The translations under genes and the position numbers were made by a program. This document shows positions 10,761-22,243 of a DNA stretch of 64,000 bases, in pieces (position 1 is the stretch's first letter; every line of letters starts with the position of its first letter). The stretch spans positions 9,057,001-9,121,000 of the forward strand of contig NC_088326.1 in the NCBI RefSeq assembly GCF_910592395.1. The letters run 5' to 3'. Origin of the DNA: Lineus longissimus. Its lineage: Eukaryota > Nemertea > Pilidiophora > Heteronemertea > Lineidae. The notes beneath the pieces were generated by a model, which was not told the DNA's origin, did no database searches, and was given only the letters and a program-made list of their open reading frames with translations.

Positions 10761-12085
10761 GTCTCTGCTACCGGTCGATGGGCACTTACTGCCGAAAGTG
10801 ACCCTAAGCTTCTTCAACATTACAAAGGACAAGCTTTGGTTCAGAGTCCAGGAATTTGAACATCCATAATAATATCAACAACACTCCACGTCATCTTCAA
10901 AATATTTATTTACACTGTCTATATACGCTGTCTATATTCATTTCTGGTTGAGCGCACGAAGCATTTCGAAAATCTTACTCCTTCCTCAGGTGAACACAAA
11001 CTAATCTACTAGTACAGATGTATACTGTTTTTAACAAGCTTGTTTACAAATTAAGAATGAAGGCGATTAGGCTTAGAATATATAATTGGATCGTGAATAG
11101 AGAACCGCTACTGAATAATTGTTTGTTAAGGACTGGCTTTTTGGTCTTGATGTGGGGACCTTCTTGTATGTGACAATCGAAATCGGATCTAGCTGAATCA
11201 ATGAAGGAGAAACCGGGATGGGGGATGAGATTGACAGGTAGATGCAGGGTTTTACAAACCAAACTCGCTGATAATTCTTCTAGTTTTCTCCGGTTAATGT
11301 TATTATTCGTTTTAACTACTTTCTCCTGGAATCGGAATCTGTAGGTTTTTCCGAATTTCGCATATTTGATAATAGGCATGAAATCTGTTAAATGACATGA
11401 TCATCGGATCACTGTTGTTCAAGTGATTGTTTACTGAAACACCACAGCCAGCCGTGGCAGACCAGACTGCCATATTAAACTGGTTTTGGTAAAATGATAG
11501 TGGTTTTTTCTCAAGTCCAAGACGGTCTTCTATTTTTCAAGCTTAAAACCCCAGGAGTTATCGATGTTTCTTGTCCTTTGAAAAACTGTTTACTACCGTC
11601 ACATACACATCAAAATTAAATAACTCATATGTTAAGTTATTTTTACGCTCTGTTGTCAGTGGGTAATACATTATTTATTTTCTCTAAAAGATAGAAGACA
11701 ATGAGGTTTGAACCGTCTCTACTAGAAACCCTTTGCTTACAATTTGCATGCTTCTTGCTGACTAAGTCTTCAATTCAGCACATCAAGATCCGTACTGGAA
11801 TCGCTGGAAAATTGGAAACATTGGGTGGGGTGTAATGAAGATAAATCTTCGGCAGAGCAGTTGTAAGGCCGTCTCTCTGTTTAATACAATGCCACTTGTT
11901 TGTGTTACTCAAGTTTCACCGATCTACGACGGCTCCATTATTAATTACTGCAAAATCGATATAGGCCAGCCCGTAACATGATGTCAGGACCATCGGACAA
12001 ATTGGTCTCACCAACCCACTGTCTATTCAAAATTGAGCATGTTGAATGGCATTCAACTGTGCAAGTTTTAGGCCGACTTGGTTAT
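10761..12085. other. Intergenic, nothing recognised
   Basis: The 111-codon minus frame at 11044-11379 has no recognised motif. No repeats were noted. Confidence 0.4.
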
Positions 12086-12300
12086 TAAAAGGACAACTTG
12101 GGCGTGGGATTTATCTGGATGCAAGTCAACACCAGCCACCCTGATGAAGCCTAGAGGGGCAGAAACGCGCGTCGGTGGAGCAACACAACAGCCCAACAAT
12201 AGGGACCGATGGACATTGTTGTAAACTACAGTGACGGTATCCAGTTTTACTTCTACTAGCTAGCGTGGGATTTACCTAGCCAGGAAGATAATGACGATCT
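12086..12300. repeat. Fragments of the ACTTGGGCGTGGGATTTA repeat
   Basis: AACTTGGGCGTGGGATTTA at about 12097 and GCGTGGGATTTACCTAGCCAGGAAG at about 12264 match the end of the element at 30.6 kb. These are probably partial copies of that family. Confidence 0.5.
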
Positions 12301-12777
12301 TAGATCAGTGAGACTGGAGTAACAGTGCAGAAATTACTCGCGAAAACCGATTAAAGCACAATGCGGTCATCGTATGATGTATGCTATGCTTGGGGATACA
12401 CTTCATCAACGCTATTGTTGTCTTTTAAAGGCAGTCAATTAAAGGCTTTAGCCTATTCACTGTCCCTGATGTGGCCATGTTGTATATTTGTAAAGTACTA
12501 AGTATATGTTTTATGTTCTGTACATATTTTTTATGGCACAGTGAATTTGAATAAATAAACACATTTGTCCAAGTTGCCAGATGCCGCATGTGCATTTTAT
12601 GAATTGTACATGTTGGCGATCGATTCTGTTTTTTAGACCGAATTATTGCCCGTAGTAATACAAAAGAGAATGACGTTTTGTCTACTTTTTCATTGAGTGA
12701 TATGGGCAAGAAAACGCAGTTTTCTTATAGGCTATTTACACCAATAAATCAAGGGGTATCGTACATTCTCCTTTGTA

Positions 12778-12930
12778 TTACTGACGTCAATTATGATGTC
12801 AACTGGTAGATCCATGGCTCCAGGTAGCGCCTTGCTAGTGCATCGGTCCGTATTAAGAGGATCGATTCACGGAGGGCTAACTCGGGTCACATCAGAGTCA
12901 ACATCGGAACAGATAAATAAGCACAACCAC
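12778..12930 (+). repeat. Dispersed repeat, copy 1 of 3
   Basis: Shared words include GGTAGATCCAT, AGCGCCTTGCTAGTGCAT, CGGGTCA and AGTCAACATCGGAA. Similar sequence occurs at 27.84-28.06 kb and, interrupted, at 52.44-53.50 kb. It is a non-coding interspersed repeat of unknown class. Confidence 0.65.
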
Positions 12931-13077
12931 AGGATTTTAAAATTATTGCTCTCAGCTTTTTAATATTATATCATTGTTCTTAAATGTATCTTTCAAATGT
13001 ATATTTGTTTCCATCGCTCATATAGGGAAGGTTTTATGAATAAATTAAAGAAAATGAATTATTTATCTTTATCATTA

Positions 13078-13285
13078 TCATTATCACCACCCCCACCACC
13101 ACCCCACCATCGCCACCGCCACCGCCACCGCCACCGCCAACCCCACCCCACCCACCCCCACAACCCCCACCATCTCCACCGCCGGCACCGCGCCGCCGCC
13201 GCCGCCGCCGCCGCCACCGCCGCCGCCACCACCACCACCACCACCAACACCAACACCACCACCACCACCACCACCAAAACAACCA
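13078..13285. repeat. CCA/CCG low-complexity tract
   Basis: About 200 bp of CCA, CCG and CAC triplets, with an uninterrupted CCG stretch near 13190-13230. It gives long open frames on both strands (poly-His/Pro/Ala/Thr, or poly-Gly/Trp on the other strand), which are compositional artefacts. Confidence 0.9.
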
Positions 13286-13480
13286 CTCAACACAGTTATA
13301 TTAGTCTTTTTGCGCTACGAACCCAGATTAATACTCAACCGATATATATTCACCAACAGTGGTACAATACATGAGCCCAGACTCTCAAAAGAATGTGCAC
13401 ACGAAACGGTGTTCTCGCTTATAGATTATGATGGAAACATGGCCAATGCTCCTTTGAAAACACACCTCATGCCATTCTGT

Positions 13481-14581
13481 TCATGCACTTTTATACTTGG
13501 ACCAGATTTTCTTGGTAATTTCAAAGAGTGGAGCTTTGAAAACAAGTACTTTTTCTGGCAAGTTGCTAGGTTTGTTAGGTATATCTGGTTTTATACGCTC
13601 AAAGTTTTCTTTTGGCGTAATATTCGACATCTTAGCCAGTAGACCGAGATATACATCTTCAGAGGGAGTCCTTGGAACTTTTCTTGATGCATCACGAAAA
13701 AGATTTAGGACATTGTTTGACATCATGATGCCCGCCCCTGTGACATAAGGCGGATAATGTCGGTAGGGGTACTCGATCCAGGAGGCATAGTATTTACTCG
13801 ATTTTGCTCGAATAGGCGGAGACGTGTTCACAACGTAACCACTGTAAAGCACCCTTTCTTCTTCTGATGAAATATGATCAAAGTAATCTACCATTCTTCC
13901 CGGAAGCACCATATAATCATCATCGGTTTTCAGGATGAATTTGGCGCGTGGGCAGAATCGTTTCGCCCAGGCTAAACCAGAGCTAGATTTCATGGATAGG
14001 TTTCTGTAGGTGTCCATGAAATCAAACTGAACAATATCTCCGTGCAAAATGCTCTCTGCTTTGATCCTTGATTGCTGGTTTTCGTCTTTGGGTTCTGCCA
14101 ACAGAAATACGTGACGTATTGGCCGGCTCTTATAAGACGTCACACTTCCATAAGTCTGCCGAATATTATCCCTTTGTTTAACATGATCCGTAGACGAAAG
14201 TATTAACACCAATAGAAACACATCCTGAGAGTTGATGGGAGAGCAGAGCTTAATGGGGTTGATCAATATTTTCGCATCTTTGTGTATAATCGGCATATTT
14301 TCTTTTGGGCGCCAAATTTCATCGTCAAACTTAGCAGATTCAGAGGGATGTGTCGACACTGGCACCGGAAATGAGTCAGGATCTTTCGATGCCTTCCAAA
14401 CTCGTTTTAGTACAGAGGTATTAAAGATGGTTCTGAATCCCATATGACTAGTCAAATGTTGTGATTGAGTCCAATTATAATGTTTCAAACAGACGATCAT
14501 CAGAAATATCAGGCAAATCACAACCATGCCCGTCCAAACCATTCTGCCCCACGAGCCATGGAATAATCGAAGGGATCGCAT
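13481..14581 (-). CDS. Beta-1,3-galactosyltransferase-like (GT31)
   Basis: Predicted Golgi type II enzyme of 366 residues adding Gal or GlcNAc in beta-1,3 linkage from a UDP-sugar. The N-terminus is a short basic tail and a membrane anchor (MVWTGMVVICLIFLMIVCL), followed by a stem. GT31 motifs in order are RDNIRQTYGS near residue 137, FLLAEP, IVQFDFMDTYRNLSMK, ILKTDDDYM (the metal-binding DxD type) near 218, YPPYVTGAGIMMS, and SEDVYLGLLA near 305. The ATG at 14581 is directly preceded by TTTATTTATTACAG, a good splice acceptor. The whole coding region is thus one exon behind a 5' UTR intron. Family assignment is firm. Donor and acceptor sugars cannot be told. Confidence 0.93.
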   Translation of the reverse strand: MRSLRLFHGSWGRMVWTGMVVICLIFLMIVCLKHYNWTQSQHLTSHMGFRTIFNTSVLKRVWKASKDPDSFPVPVSTHPSESAKFDDEIWRPKENMPIIHKDAKILINPIKLCSPINSQDVFLLVLILSSTDHVKQRDNIRQTYGSVTSYKSRPIRHVFLLAEPKDENQQSRIKAESILHGDIVQFDFMDTYRNLSMKSSSGLAWAKRFCPRAKFILKTDDDYMVLPGRMVDYFDHISSEEERVLYSGYVVNTSPPIRAKSSKYYASWIEYPYRHYPPYVTGAGIMMSNNVLNLFRDASRKVPRTPSEDVYLGLLAKMSNITPKENFERIKPDIPNKPSNLPEKVLVFKAPLFEITKKIWSKYKSA

Positions 14582-15296
14582 CTGTAATAAATAAAGTTGT
14601 TTTTATGAATGCATGTCAGCTGGTCCAGAAAAACTGGTCTAGACTGGTCTAGACTGATCCAGACCTGAAGACCACGTAATGAGCCAGTATTCATTGTAGC
14701 CTTGGGGTGGTGCAGAGGGGTGGTGCAGCTTTGTCCACCACTTTGATGAGGGGTTCTTGCGGTCGAACATCTTACGTCATTGCAAAGTGGTGTAGTCTTG
14801 ACTATTCTTTTTAAATGTGCTGAACTGATGCTTGACCTTTAATAATTCATATGAGGGTGATAAGGTGTCGAACCCTTTAGGATGGGGGGGGGGGGGTGCA
14901 GGATATTTGGATTCGTTGATAGTTGCATTAATTTCAGTTAAAAGTTGAAACAAGCCATACACTTTACCTTCATAAATCGTCCACACTTGTCCACACTTGC
15001 ACTCATGCCCACAGCTTGATTCGTATGCTTTGGTCTACCAGTAGGCGTGCCTAAAAAAGTTAGCTGGCGTTGGTAACCAAATTTATTTGAATGCACGTTG
15101 CGTAATACACAGACATGCATTAATGTGAAACAGGTTGGTCAGATAGAGTGCGCCAAATCGATGCCCCCCCCAAGGTTTTTACATCCCGCATGTACGTCTA
15201 TACACTTCCATGTACACTCTATGAAAAACAAAGGGAGTCCAAAACCATGAGAGTAAGGATGGAGTGCAGGAGCTGCATTGGGTTTGTCATAAACAC
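14582..15296. other. Upstream flank of GT31 gene
   Basis: Short direct repeats of CTGGTCTAGA lie at 14628-14660, and a G-run is near 14885-14897. Otherwise nothing is recognised. The 5' UTR exon of the GT31 gene should lie here or further upstream. Confidence 0.4.
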
Positions 15297-15436
15297 TATA
15301 GGGAGTTTTCGAAAAGTCCCCGGAAACGCCAACGTTAACGCCTATCTCATGGTTAGACCTCCTGATAACGATGTCGAACAATGCGATAGACGTTGGCGTT
15401 GGCGTTTCGTGGACATTGCGAAAACTCCTTATTAAA
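15297..15436. mobile_element. Small MITE with about 45-bp inverted ends
   Basis: GGGAGTTTTCGAAAAGTCCC near 15300 pairs with a diverged reverse complement near 15430, and both arms continue into AAACGCCAACG. The element is about 140 bp with no coding capacity. Confidence 0.65.
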
Positions 15437-15619
15437 ATAATCAGTAGCCGACGGGGTAACATCTCTGCTTGTCCTCTATATATATCAGTGTTTCCATACA
15501 TACACAACGTGAGAGACCATGACTTGTCAATAGGAGAAACACAGAAAAAACACGTCAATACATCTTTCAACCAAACTACATGTATGTGGGAGTAGTAGTC
15601 ATCAGTTGAGTCCCAAACC

Positions 15620-15790
15620 AAAATGGCTAAAATGGTCCTACGTCCAAAACCAAAACAGCACTAACGCTGCTCCGACGTTGCTTCCACAACCAAAACGGCC
15701 ATAACTTTTAACGTCCACAACCAAAAACGGCACTAACGCTGCTGCGAGTCATCGGTGGATTCCGCAACCGAAACGGCCCTAACGCCTGCC
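15620..15790. repeat. Minisatellite around CCAAAACGGC
   Basis: Degenerate units containing ACAACCAAAACGGC and CACTAACGCTGCT repeat three to four times. Confidence 0.55.
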
Positions 15791-15799
15791 TCATATCCT

Positions 15800-16600
15800 C
15801 CAAACTACATCCATCTGAAACGTACTCACCACTACTTCTTCACAACGAAACATATGAGAAATAATCTTAACACCGCATGCGCTACAGAAGACAGTAACTA
15901 TTTACTTACACAATCAATGTTGTTGCCGTCCAACTATTTGTTTACTTTGTGAAAACTGTCTTGTATTTATTACAAATTTTCCGGCAAAGATCCGAGCTGA
16001 CTCGTCTCCCCGCTATTGAGACACAGTGTCATTTATTATTGCGACTGCACGTATGATTATATCGATCAAGCGCCATTAACCTGAAATCGGACGAAAATCT
16101 GCGAAATCCCGGCTGTGACATGTCATTTGAAAGGACTATAATAACAAAACCGCACGGGGAGTGGCTGATCCGAGTATTGCACGAGAAGATGATTTAATGA
16201 TACTAATCCTGACATATTTTGAATTGTTTAAATTGAAAAGAGCCCTTTTGCGATACTTTTTATGGGACTTCGAAAAAGCACCTACAACTGGACAAAGGAC
16301 AACTCTAACGATGGAGGTAACCTGATATTGACCCTGGTGCACGAGGGGGGTTCAAGTAGTAAACGTGTAACCTTTTATGCAAGCTTTCCCTACAACTAGA
16401 TTCATTTCACCTTTGAAAGGGAAAAGGTTAAAGTGCGGCCACCAAGCACTTCAGAAAACTTTCAACGTCTTCCATCATAAAAGTGGGTTGATAGATACTC
16501 GAACTCATGATCCGAATGGGTCTTGTTGCGGCCAAAGTTGCCTTTTGCCTTGTAACTAGGCTCTTATTTAGTTACTTTGATGTAAAAGCAATTGTTGTTG
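15800..16600. other. Intergenic, nothing recognised
   Basis: No gene or clear repeat seen. Confidence 0.4.
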
Positions 16601-16682
16601 TGACGCAGCGTGCCCAGCAACCGCATCGGGGAACCCCCACATTGGAATTTGTGTAATGTTGATGACGTCAATCGCGTAAACA

Positions 16683-16760
16683 TATTGGTTGGAATGTGCT
16701 AATTGTTGTTTGGTTGGAATGTGCTAATTGTTGTTTGGTTGGAATGTGCTAATTGTTGTT
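16683..16760 (+). repeat. 25-bp unit repeated three times
   Basis: The unit TTGGTTGGAATGTGCTAATT (plus GTTGT) occurs three times head to tail with no change. It lies just upstream of the TATA-type promoter candidate, as an enhancer-like array might. Confidence 0.85.
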
Positions 16761-16785
16761 TGTGACAACTGGTTTGTCCCGTTAC

Positions 16786-16835
16786 TTTGTATAAAAGGGG
16801 GCCCCTGGCTGTTCCTTGTCAGTCGCTCACAGGAG
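16786..16835 (+). promoter_or_regulatory. TATA/initiator promoter candidate
   Basis: TATAAAAGGGG at about 16790 is followed about 30 bp later by CTTGTCAGTC, which fits a TCAGTC initiator. The context (CRE-like TGACGTCA at 16660, triple repeat upstream, no obvious host gene downstream) would suit a solo LTR or a decayed retroelement promoter. It rests on sequence alone. Confidence 0.4.
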
Positions 16836-17850
16836 CCTGAGGTTTACATTTGCTAATCTGGGAGAGTTCAGCTCGTTGAAATTGTGAACGCAGTATTGCT
16901 GCAGGGACTCGCAGTACATCAGTGATGGGAGCTATCTCCGAGATACCAGTGTACCGAGATGGTGAAATATCAGGGGTATTAAACTTCCGAAGATCTGTTT
17001 GTCTACAAGAGTTGTTACAATTTCTAGCGTCTAAATATTCAGCCCAGAATTAAGTAAAGCCAGACAGAGTATCCCTCACAGGTCTGATGTTTGGCACTGT
17101 AACCACTAGCCTACCACCGTGCTTCAAGGCGTCACAAAATCTCTTTCAGACACAAATCAATCTCTATCATTCCTGTATATTACAGATTTATGTATATTTA
17201 TAGATAGGTTGCAGGGATTTCCCGCAGCATATTTAGATGTCTACTCTAATTTTGTTAAGCGCCGCCTTTGGTCCATGTTCGAACTGAAAGTTGGCCATTA
17301 AACCACTATCTGCTTTTCCATAACGTGCCCCCTAGGGATTTCAAGGTAAATCGTTAATCCCACCAATGCCATCGAGTTATCTCGTAAAATGTCGTTTTAT
17401 GATCGTATTTCGAAACTGGAGAAATTACGAGAATCTCTAGCCGCAGGGAGTCTAAGAAGATTAGAAACATCAGCTGATTCACGGGAGATTTCGATGCTGA
17501 TACAGTATACGATCGAAATACGAGAAAAATACGAGATCGAGCTTTTGTTATAAAATAGCTAAGCCTTGTCAATGAACACCTATTTTGCTTAGTGATAACT
17601 GACGAAAAAGAGGGCTTTTGTTTCAATGCAACGACAAATTATTGTTAACAGGATGTCAAAAATGCCGATTTGTACATATGCTGGATTGACCCATACAACC
17701 ATTGGCCGTCTCTTCTCCAGAAATTTCCAAAAGCGCCTATGCCAGAGACAAACACTATTCCTGCGAATTATACCTTAAACACTTTCAATTCCATCACCAA
17801 TGATACCTTCGATCTCAGTCTCGAAAGCTTACTAATGGAACCACTCATCC
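16836..17850. other. Region between promoter candidate and coding-like repeats
   Basis: There is no long frame. A short frame at about 17670-17855 runs towards the repeats described next but shows no recognised domain. It may be the leader of a decayed element. Confidence 0.35.
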
Positions 17851-18525
17851 AGTAGCATCAAGGCGACGAACCTGCTGATGTGACCCTTCCCAGCTGCACC
17901 CCAGTCGTTCCTAGCTGCAAGCCAGCCTTGTCGTCATCATTGGTCACACCGATAGCTGTCACGCCTCCATCGGAGCAGCAATTGCGTAAAAAGGACTAGA
18001 GGGACAGACGGGCAAGCCTAAAAGTAAGACCAAAAAGACCTCAACAAAACCAAACGATGCCTATGATCTCACTAGTCCCGACAGCTTCTTCTTATTGGCA
18101 GCACTCAATCAATATCAAGCCGAACAAGCGGCAGATGTGACCCTTCCCAGCTGCAACGCAACCTTGTCGTCATCACTGTTCATACCGACAGTAACTCGAA
18201 CATCGGAACAGCAGTTGCGCGAAAAGTACTTAGAGGGGCAGACGGACAAACCTAGAAGAGGAAAAGGTCTTCAACAAAAACGAACGATTCTTCAACAAAG
18301 ACAAACTATGCCTATGATCTTACTACTCCCGACAGCTTCTTAATGGCAGTACTACCTCAAGGCGACCAACCTGCTGCAGATATGACTGTTCCTAGTTGCG
18401 CCTCAGCCTTATCGTTATCACTGATCATACCGAGAGTAACTCTGGCATCGGAACAACAACAGTTGCGCGAAAAGTACTTAGAGGGGCAGACGGACAAGCC
18501 TAAAAATAAGAGAAAACGGTCTTAA
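17850..18525 (+). repeat. Three tandem, coding-like units of about 245 bp, frame-broken
   Basis: Units begin near 17855, 18094 and 18342. Each can encode a variant of ADVTLPSC..ALSSSL..P..T..SEQQLREKYLEGQTDKP and ends near MPMI..LPTAS. Stops and frame changes fall between the units. No family is recognised. It is likely an internally repeated exon of a decayed gene or retroelement. Confidence 0.6.
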
Positions 18526-18594
18526 CAAAAACAAACACAAACACCCCCTGCAGATCGACTCCTCCTAAAGCTCGATGCCTCCTCATCACCACCA

Positions 18595-18810
18595 ATGGCA
18601 ATGGCCACATCAACGGACCTTGAAGACTTTTCTGATGAGGAAGCCATCGGAGAAGACAAGCTTGCTGCCAGGCGAGTGTTTCTTTCTGTTGAAACCGGAT
18701 CAGAGGCGCCTTCTTTATCAAGTATTCTAGATGACGTTAGTGAAATTGGGGATTTACAAAGGGCCCTACAAAGTGGTGAACAATTTACAAATGTTCTCGG
18801 GCCACTTTAG
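18595..18810 (+). pseudogene. Short acidic ORF, unrecognised
   Basis: A 71-codon frame (STDLEDFSDEEAIGEDKLAA... ending NVLGPL) follows the coding-like repeats. The acidic start and the helical SILDDVSEIGDLQRALQSG stretch look protein-like. The frames after it are broken. It could be an exon of a lost gene or a piece of the same element as the tandem units. Confidence 0.3.
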
Positions 18811-20093
18811 AAAATCTATGGCGCAAAGTTAGACAAATCCGAGGTAAGCAAAGGACCGTTAGTAAAACTTATTCTATGGATTTGGAGTCAGCAGTAGGTC
18901 TACCACTCCGGGGTGATGAGAAGGGGCCCATTTAGCTTCGGTCGACGTCTAACTGGCCGCATTCCTTGCCGTCAGCCTCATCTTTAACACAAATGATGCG
19001 AGAAATATGCCAATTGAAATAAGTGTGATGGAAGCAACAAAATATATCACCACCGATGGTCACGCCTTACTGCCAAGTGTTCCTGGCGTTGTTCGTGTGG
19101 ACGCCGATGTCACCAGTACGAATGGGGATGATGCCGAGTCGGAGTTATATAAATTATATAACACGCTCTGCTACCAGCAGGCCCACTACGCCCAGAGTAA
19201 GTAACTTGTGCATGCAGAAAATATTATTCAAAAAGGATATCTATTTATTTCAATGTCTGTTTTAGAATATACTCGAGTATGTGATTAGCTGAAGCGTAAT
19301 AAATGCATTGGGTACGTTGCTAAGGTCCTTCGCTGTGACTCCAGTAGTGTTGTTGACCGCTTTGTCATTGAATGATAATGAGCTCTTCGACAACTCTAAA
19401 GATTATTGAGTTCGGCTCTCCATTCACGGCAAAAAAGTCGCTATTAGGTAATCAAGCCGATGTGCAAGGGATAGTAGTCCTAGGGCTGATAGTCCGTGTA
19501 ACAATAGCCCGCATTGCTAAATGTTTTGGTTAGGGTTAGCGGTACATTAGATCATGCTGCTTAATTGGTCAAATACAATGCTACCGGACTATGACTCCAG
19601 GGGAATATATCCACTGTCACACCGGGCTTGCCAAATTGTTACTTCCAATAAACATTCATATACGACATTATTTTTTTGAAGTTTCTGAAAATCTTGTCGA
19701 AAATAGGAATCGTTTTCAAATGATTGCAATACATGAGAAAGTAAAAACAAATCGTTCTATCAATTGGCCTGGATAAGGTAAGTCTATGTTTTTTGACTGC
19801 TTATTAATTTCAAGCCGGTGGGGATAATAAGCCAGCGCAGAAGTGCCCGCTGGCTAAAAGCGATTTTGTATTAGTATCATCTCATATTTCTGATATGTTC
19901 AAAAGTCTCTCTGGGTTAATTCACGCGGCGATGGCTTATTTATCACACTGCAGGATGTTGTTGTCATGCTTGGCAATCAGCTCCATTTTCGAGCGCCGAG
20001 TCTCTAGAATGGTCGCTTTTTGAGAAAAGGACCAATTCGCTATATTTGGTCCGCGATTCAGGGCAGTGCCAAAAACATCTAATTCTGGGGAAA
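18811..20093. other. Upstream flank of GPCR 1
   Basis: Only short open frames are seen. A GT donor-like AAGGTAAGTCT lies near 19775. No exon can be joined to it with confidence. Confidence 0.4.
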
Positions 20094-21113
20094 ATGATTT
20101 CAACAATTGATTCGCTCTTTCATCCGGTCTGTTCGTACAAACAGGTTTACGCTGATGTATTCTACCTCTACATGTGCGCCATAACACCAGTGGCCCTTCT
20201 CGGAATTCTCCTTAATTGTCTGAACATGCTTGTGCTTCGACAGATTCGGAATGCTTCACAGACCTCCGTCTATCTTCTCCGCTTACTCGCGGGCTGTGAC
20301 ATGTGGTTTCTAACTACATGCTTGGTGTACTTCTCGGTGCGACATATCCTCAGCTACGTTCAGAACAGCGACGAAGTGTTTACTCGCAGTGATGTGCATA
20401 TCGGCCAGGAAATCTTTTGGGCTACTCTCCCATTGTATTATATCCCGCTACAAACTCGTAATTGGCTAGTAGTAATCATAACCTTTGAGAGGTTTTTGAA
20501 TATTGTTTTTCCACTTTGGGCCCTGTCGCATTGTACGAAATCTACCCTCAACAAGGTAGTTATTGTCATTGTAGTCGCTGCAATTTCGTGCCACATACCG
20601 AGGTACTTTTCACTCTCTCTGAAGGAGCAGAGCAACCCATGCACGGGGAGCCCAGAGCTCATGATTATAGTCTCGGATTGGAATCTGAACGTTGACATGG
20701 TATATATCGTCATGGTTGTATTCACACCTTTGTTTTTAATTTACATCATGAATATAATTCTTCTCGTCACCCTCCGACGGAATATGAGGCAGCGTTCCGC
20801 ATTTAACGCCTATCGTGGCAAAGAGCAAACAGGAGACCGCAGCCAAAGACAAGCTACACTCACGGTTATCTCCCTCGTTGCTATTTACACGATCTGCGAG
20901 ACGCCAGTCAGCCTCAATCTCCTGTTCAGACTAGCAGGGGTGGAGTTCCCAAGTGATAGTCTGTTCTGGAACTACAGTCGCAAGCTAGGATTAGTCTTAG
21001 TAGTGGTAGATTCGTCTGTGAATTTTATTGCGTATTGTTTATCGAACAGGACATTTCGTCAGGGTCTGTATGTTTTCCTTGCGAGTGGTGCAAAATCAAA
21101 ATGTGTTGATTAG
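20094..21113 (+). CDS. Orphan rhodopsin-family GPCR (peptide-receptor type)
   Basis: A single-exon, seven-membrane-segment receptor of 339 residues. The first true ATG is at 20094; the frame is open further upstream only through a TTG. Helix 1 carries LLGILLNCLNMLVL. Helix 3 ends RNWLVVIITFERFLNIVFPL, where ERF replaces DRY. Helix 7 has SSVNFIAYCLSN in place of NPxxY. A short basic tail ends GAKSKCVD. The pattern resembles the lophotrochozoan FMRFamide-receptor-like and orphan neuropeptide receptor groups, so the ligand is likely a neuropeptide. Subfamily is inference. A small mobile element begins 12 bp after the stop codon. Confidence 0.9.
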   Translation: MISTIDSLFHPVCSYKQVYADVFYLYMCAITPVALLGILLNCLNMLVLRQIRNASQTSVYLLRLLAGCDMWFLTTCLVYFSVRHILSYVQNSDEVFTRSDVHIGQEIFWATLPLYYIPLQTRNWLVVIITFERFLNIVFPLWALSHCTKSTLNKVVIVIVVAAISCHIPRYFSLSLKEQSNPCTGSPELMIIVSDWNLNVDMVYIVMVVFTPLFLIYIMNIILLVTLRRNMRQRSAFNAYRGKEQTGDRSQRQATLTVISLVAIYTICETPVSLNLLFRLAGVEFPSDSLFWNYSRKLGLVLVVVDSSVNFIAYCLSNRTFRQGLYVFLASGAKSKCVD

Positions 21114-21125
21114 GTCGTGTATAGC

Positions 21126-21446
21126 GGTATGCGGTAAAAAAGGTACGGTAAAAAAGGAACAGGAAAAAAGGTACTGGAATAAAAGGTACAGGAAAAACAG
21201 GTACTGGTACTTCCCAATCCTGGAGAAACCTTAAAAGCAACAGCAAGACAAGCTCGCTTCGAGATCAAAATAATTTGGCACTGCTGTACAATGCAGAAAA
21301 CAATTCAAATTCCTTATGTATAATTAAGGAAAAAAAGTCCTGTACCTTTTTTATCTTGTACCTTTTTTCCGTACCTATTTTCCAGTACCTTTTTTTTCCA
21401 GTACCTTTTTCCAGTACCCTTTTTTCCTGTACCTTTTTTACCTACA
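21126..21446. mobile_element. Foldback element of GGTAC(T)GGAAAAA repeats with 11-bp target duplication
   Basis: The left arm (21126-21208) is a string of GGTAC..GGAAAAAA units. The right arm (about 21335-21446) is the same string inverted (TTTTTTCC..GTACC). The flanks are identical: TCGTGTATAGC at 21115-21125 and again at 21447-21457. This marks an insertion just after the GPCR 1 stop codon, so it lies in the 3' UTR of that gene. It has no coding capacity. Confidence 0.8.
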
Positions 21447-21457
21447 TCGTGTATAGC

Positions 21458-22243
21458 ACTCTAGCTGCTGGAAACTGGCGTTTTGCTGTTTGAGGGATGG
21501 CATTTGCCCACGTGTATGGACGTTATTATTACCAGATTGGCAAACATCATGAGAAGTCTCAGAAAACATGCCCAGCAGAGACACATTAGAAAAAGTAGGT
21601 ACAGAGGCATTTGATCATTGTCAAGTGAAAACTCTCAGGCCATTTTTTATAATACATCATCCATTTTTATTAAACGCACATTTATAAATCAAGCCAAACA
21701 GAAGAATCCTAAGCAATTTATTAAGGGCAATATTCATCTCCCTATTCCTGCAGATCCGATTAGGGTAGTATTCATCTCCACGTGCCTGCTTCGAGCAGTA
21801 CTGTTTACTGATCAACGTTCTATTTACAAACCTCACTCGGCTGATCTCAGTGCACCAAGCAGTCCTTACATAACCATTGAAGATTCAACCTGTTTTCGTA
21901 AATTGGTGTGGCCTGAATTCAATTCTCGTAATCTTTCTGTAAACATGACCACATTGTACTTTAAATATATCACTTTCGCACATCAGTCACGCAAAGATAA
22001 CAAATTTTTTCATTAGACAGTATTGGGTATTTTTTCGACGCAAAGTTTCTTTTTGTGGTGAGAAGAGATTGTGAGCGACACTGAATTTCTCATAACATTT
22101 TCTCGATCTCTCTATTTTTCCCGCTTGACCCGCCACTATATTAGACCGGGATGTGCTGCCATCTTTCTCTATGCCTAGTATTTTCTATTATATAGAAGTA
22201 TTGACACGATATACTTCACGACCATCTATAATTAATACACGTT
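21458..22243. other. Intergenic, nothing recognised
   Basis: A 132-codon plus frame (21618-22016) shows no recognised motif and is probably chance. Confidence 0.4.

Noticed and set aside
12997-13374. Long open frames rich in His/Pro/Ala or Gly/Trp
   Set aside because: They come from the CCA/CCG tract and are open on several frames of both strands.
15139-15621. 160-codon minus-strand ORF
   Set aside because: It runs through a MITE and plain intergenic sequence and has no recognised motif.
16600-17050. Full LTR with primer-binding site
   Set aside because: No second LTR, TG..CA limits or recognisable tRNA-complementary site could be established. Only the promoter-like motif is kept.
21618-22016. 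132-codon plus-strand ORF
   Set aside because: Composition is ordinary non-coding, with no domain, splice context or signal peptide.
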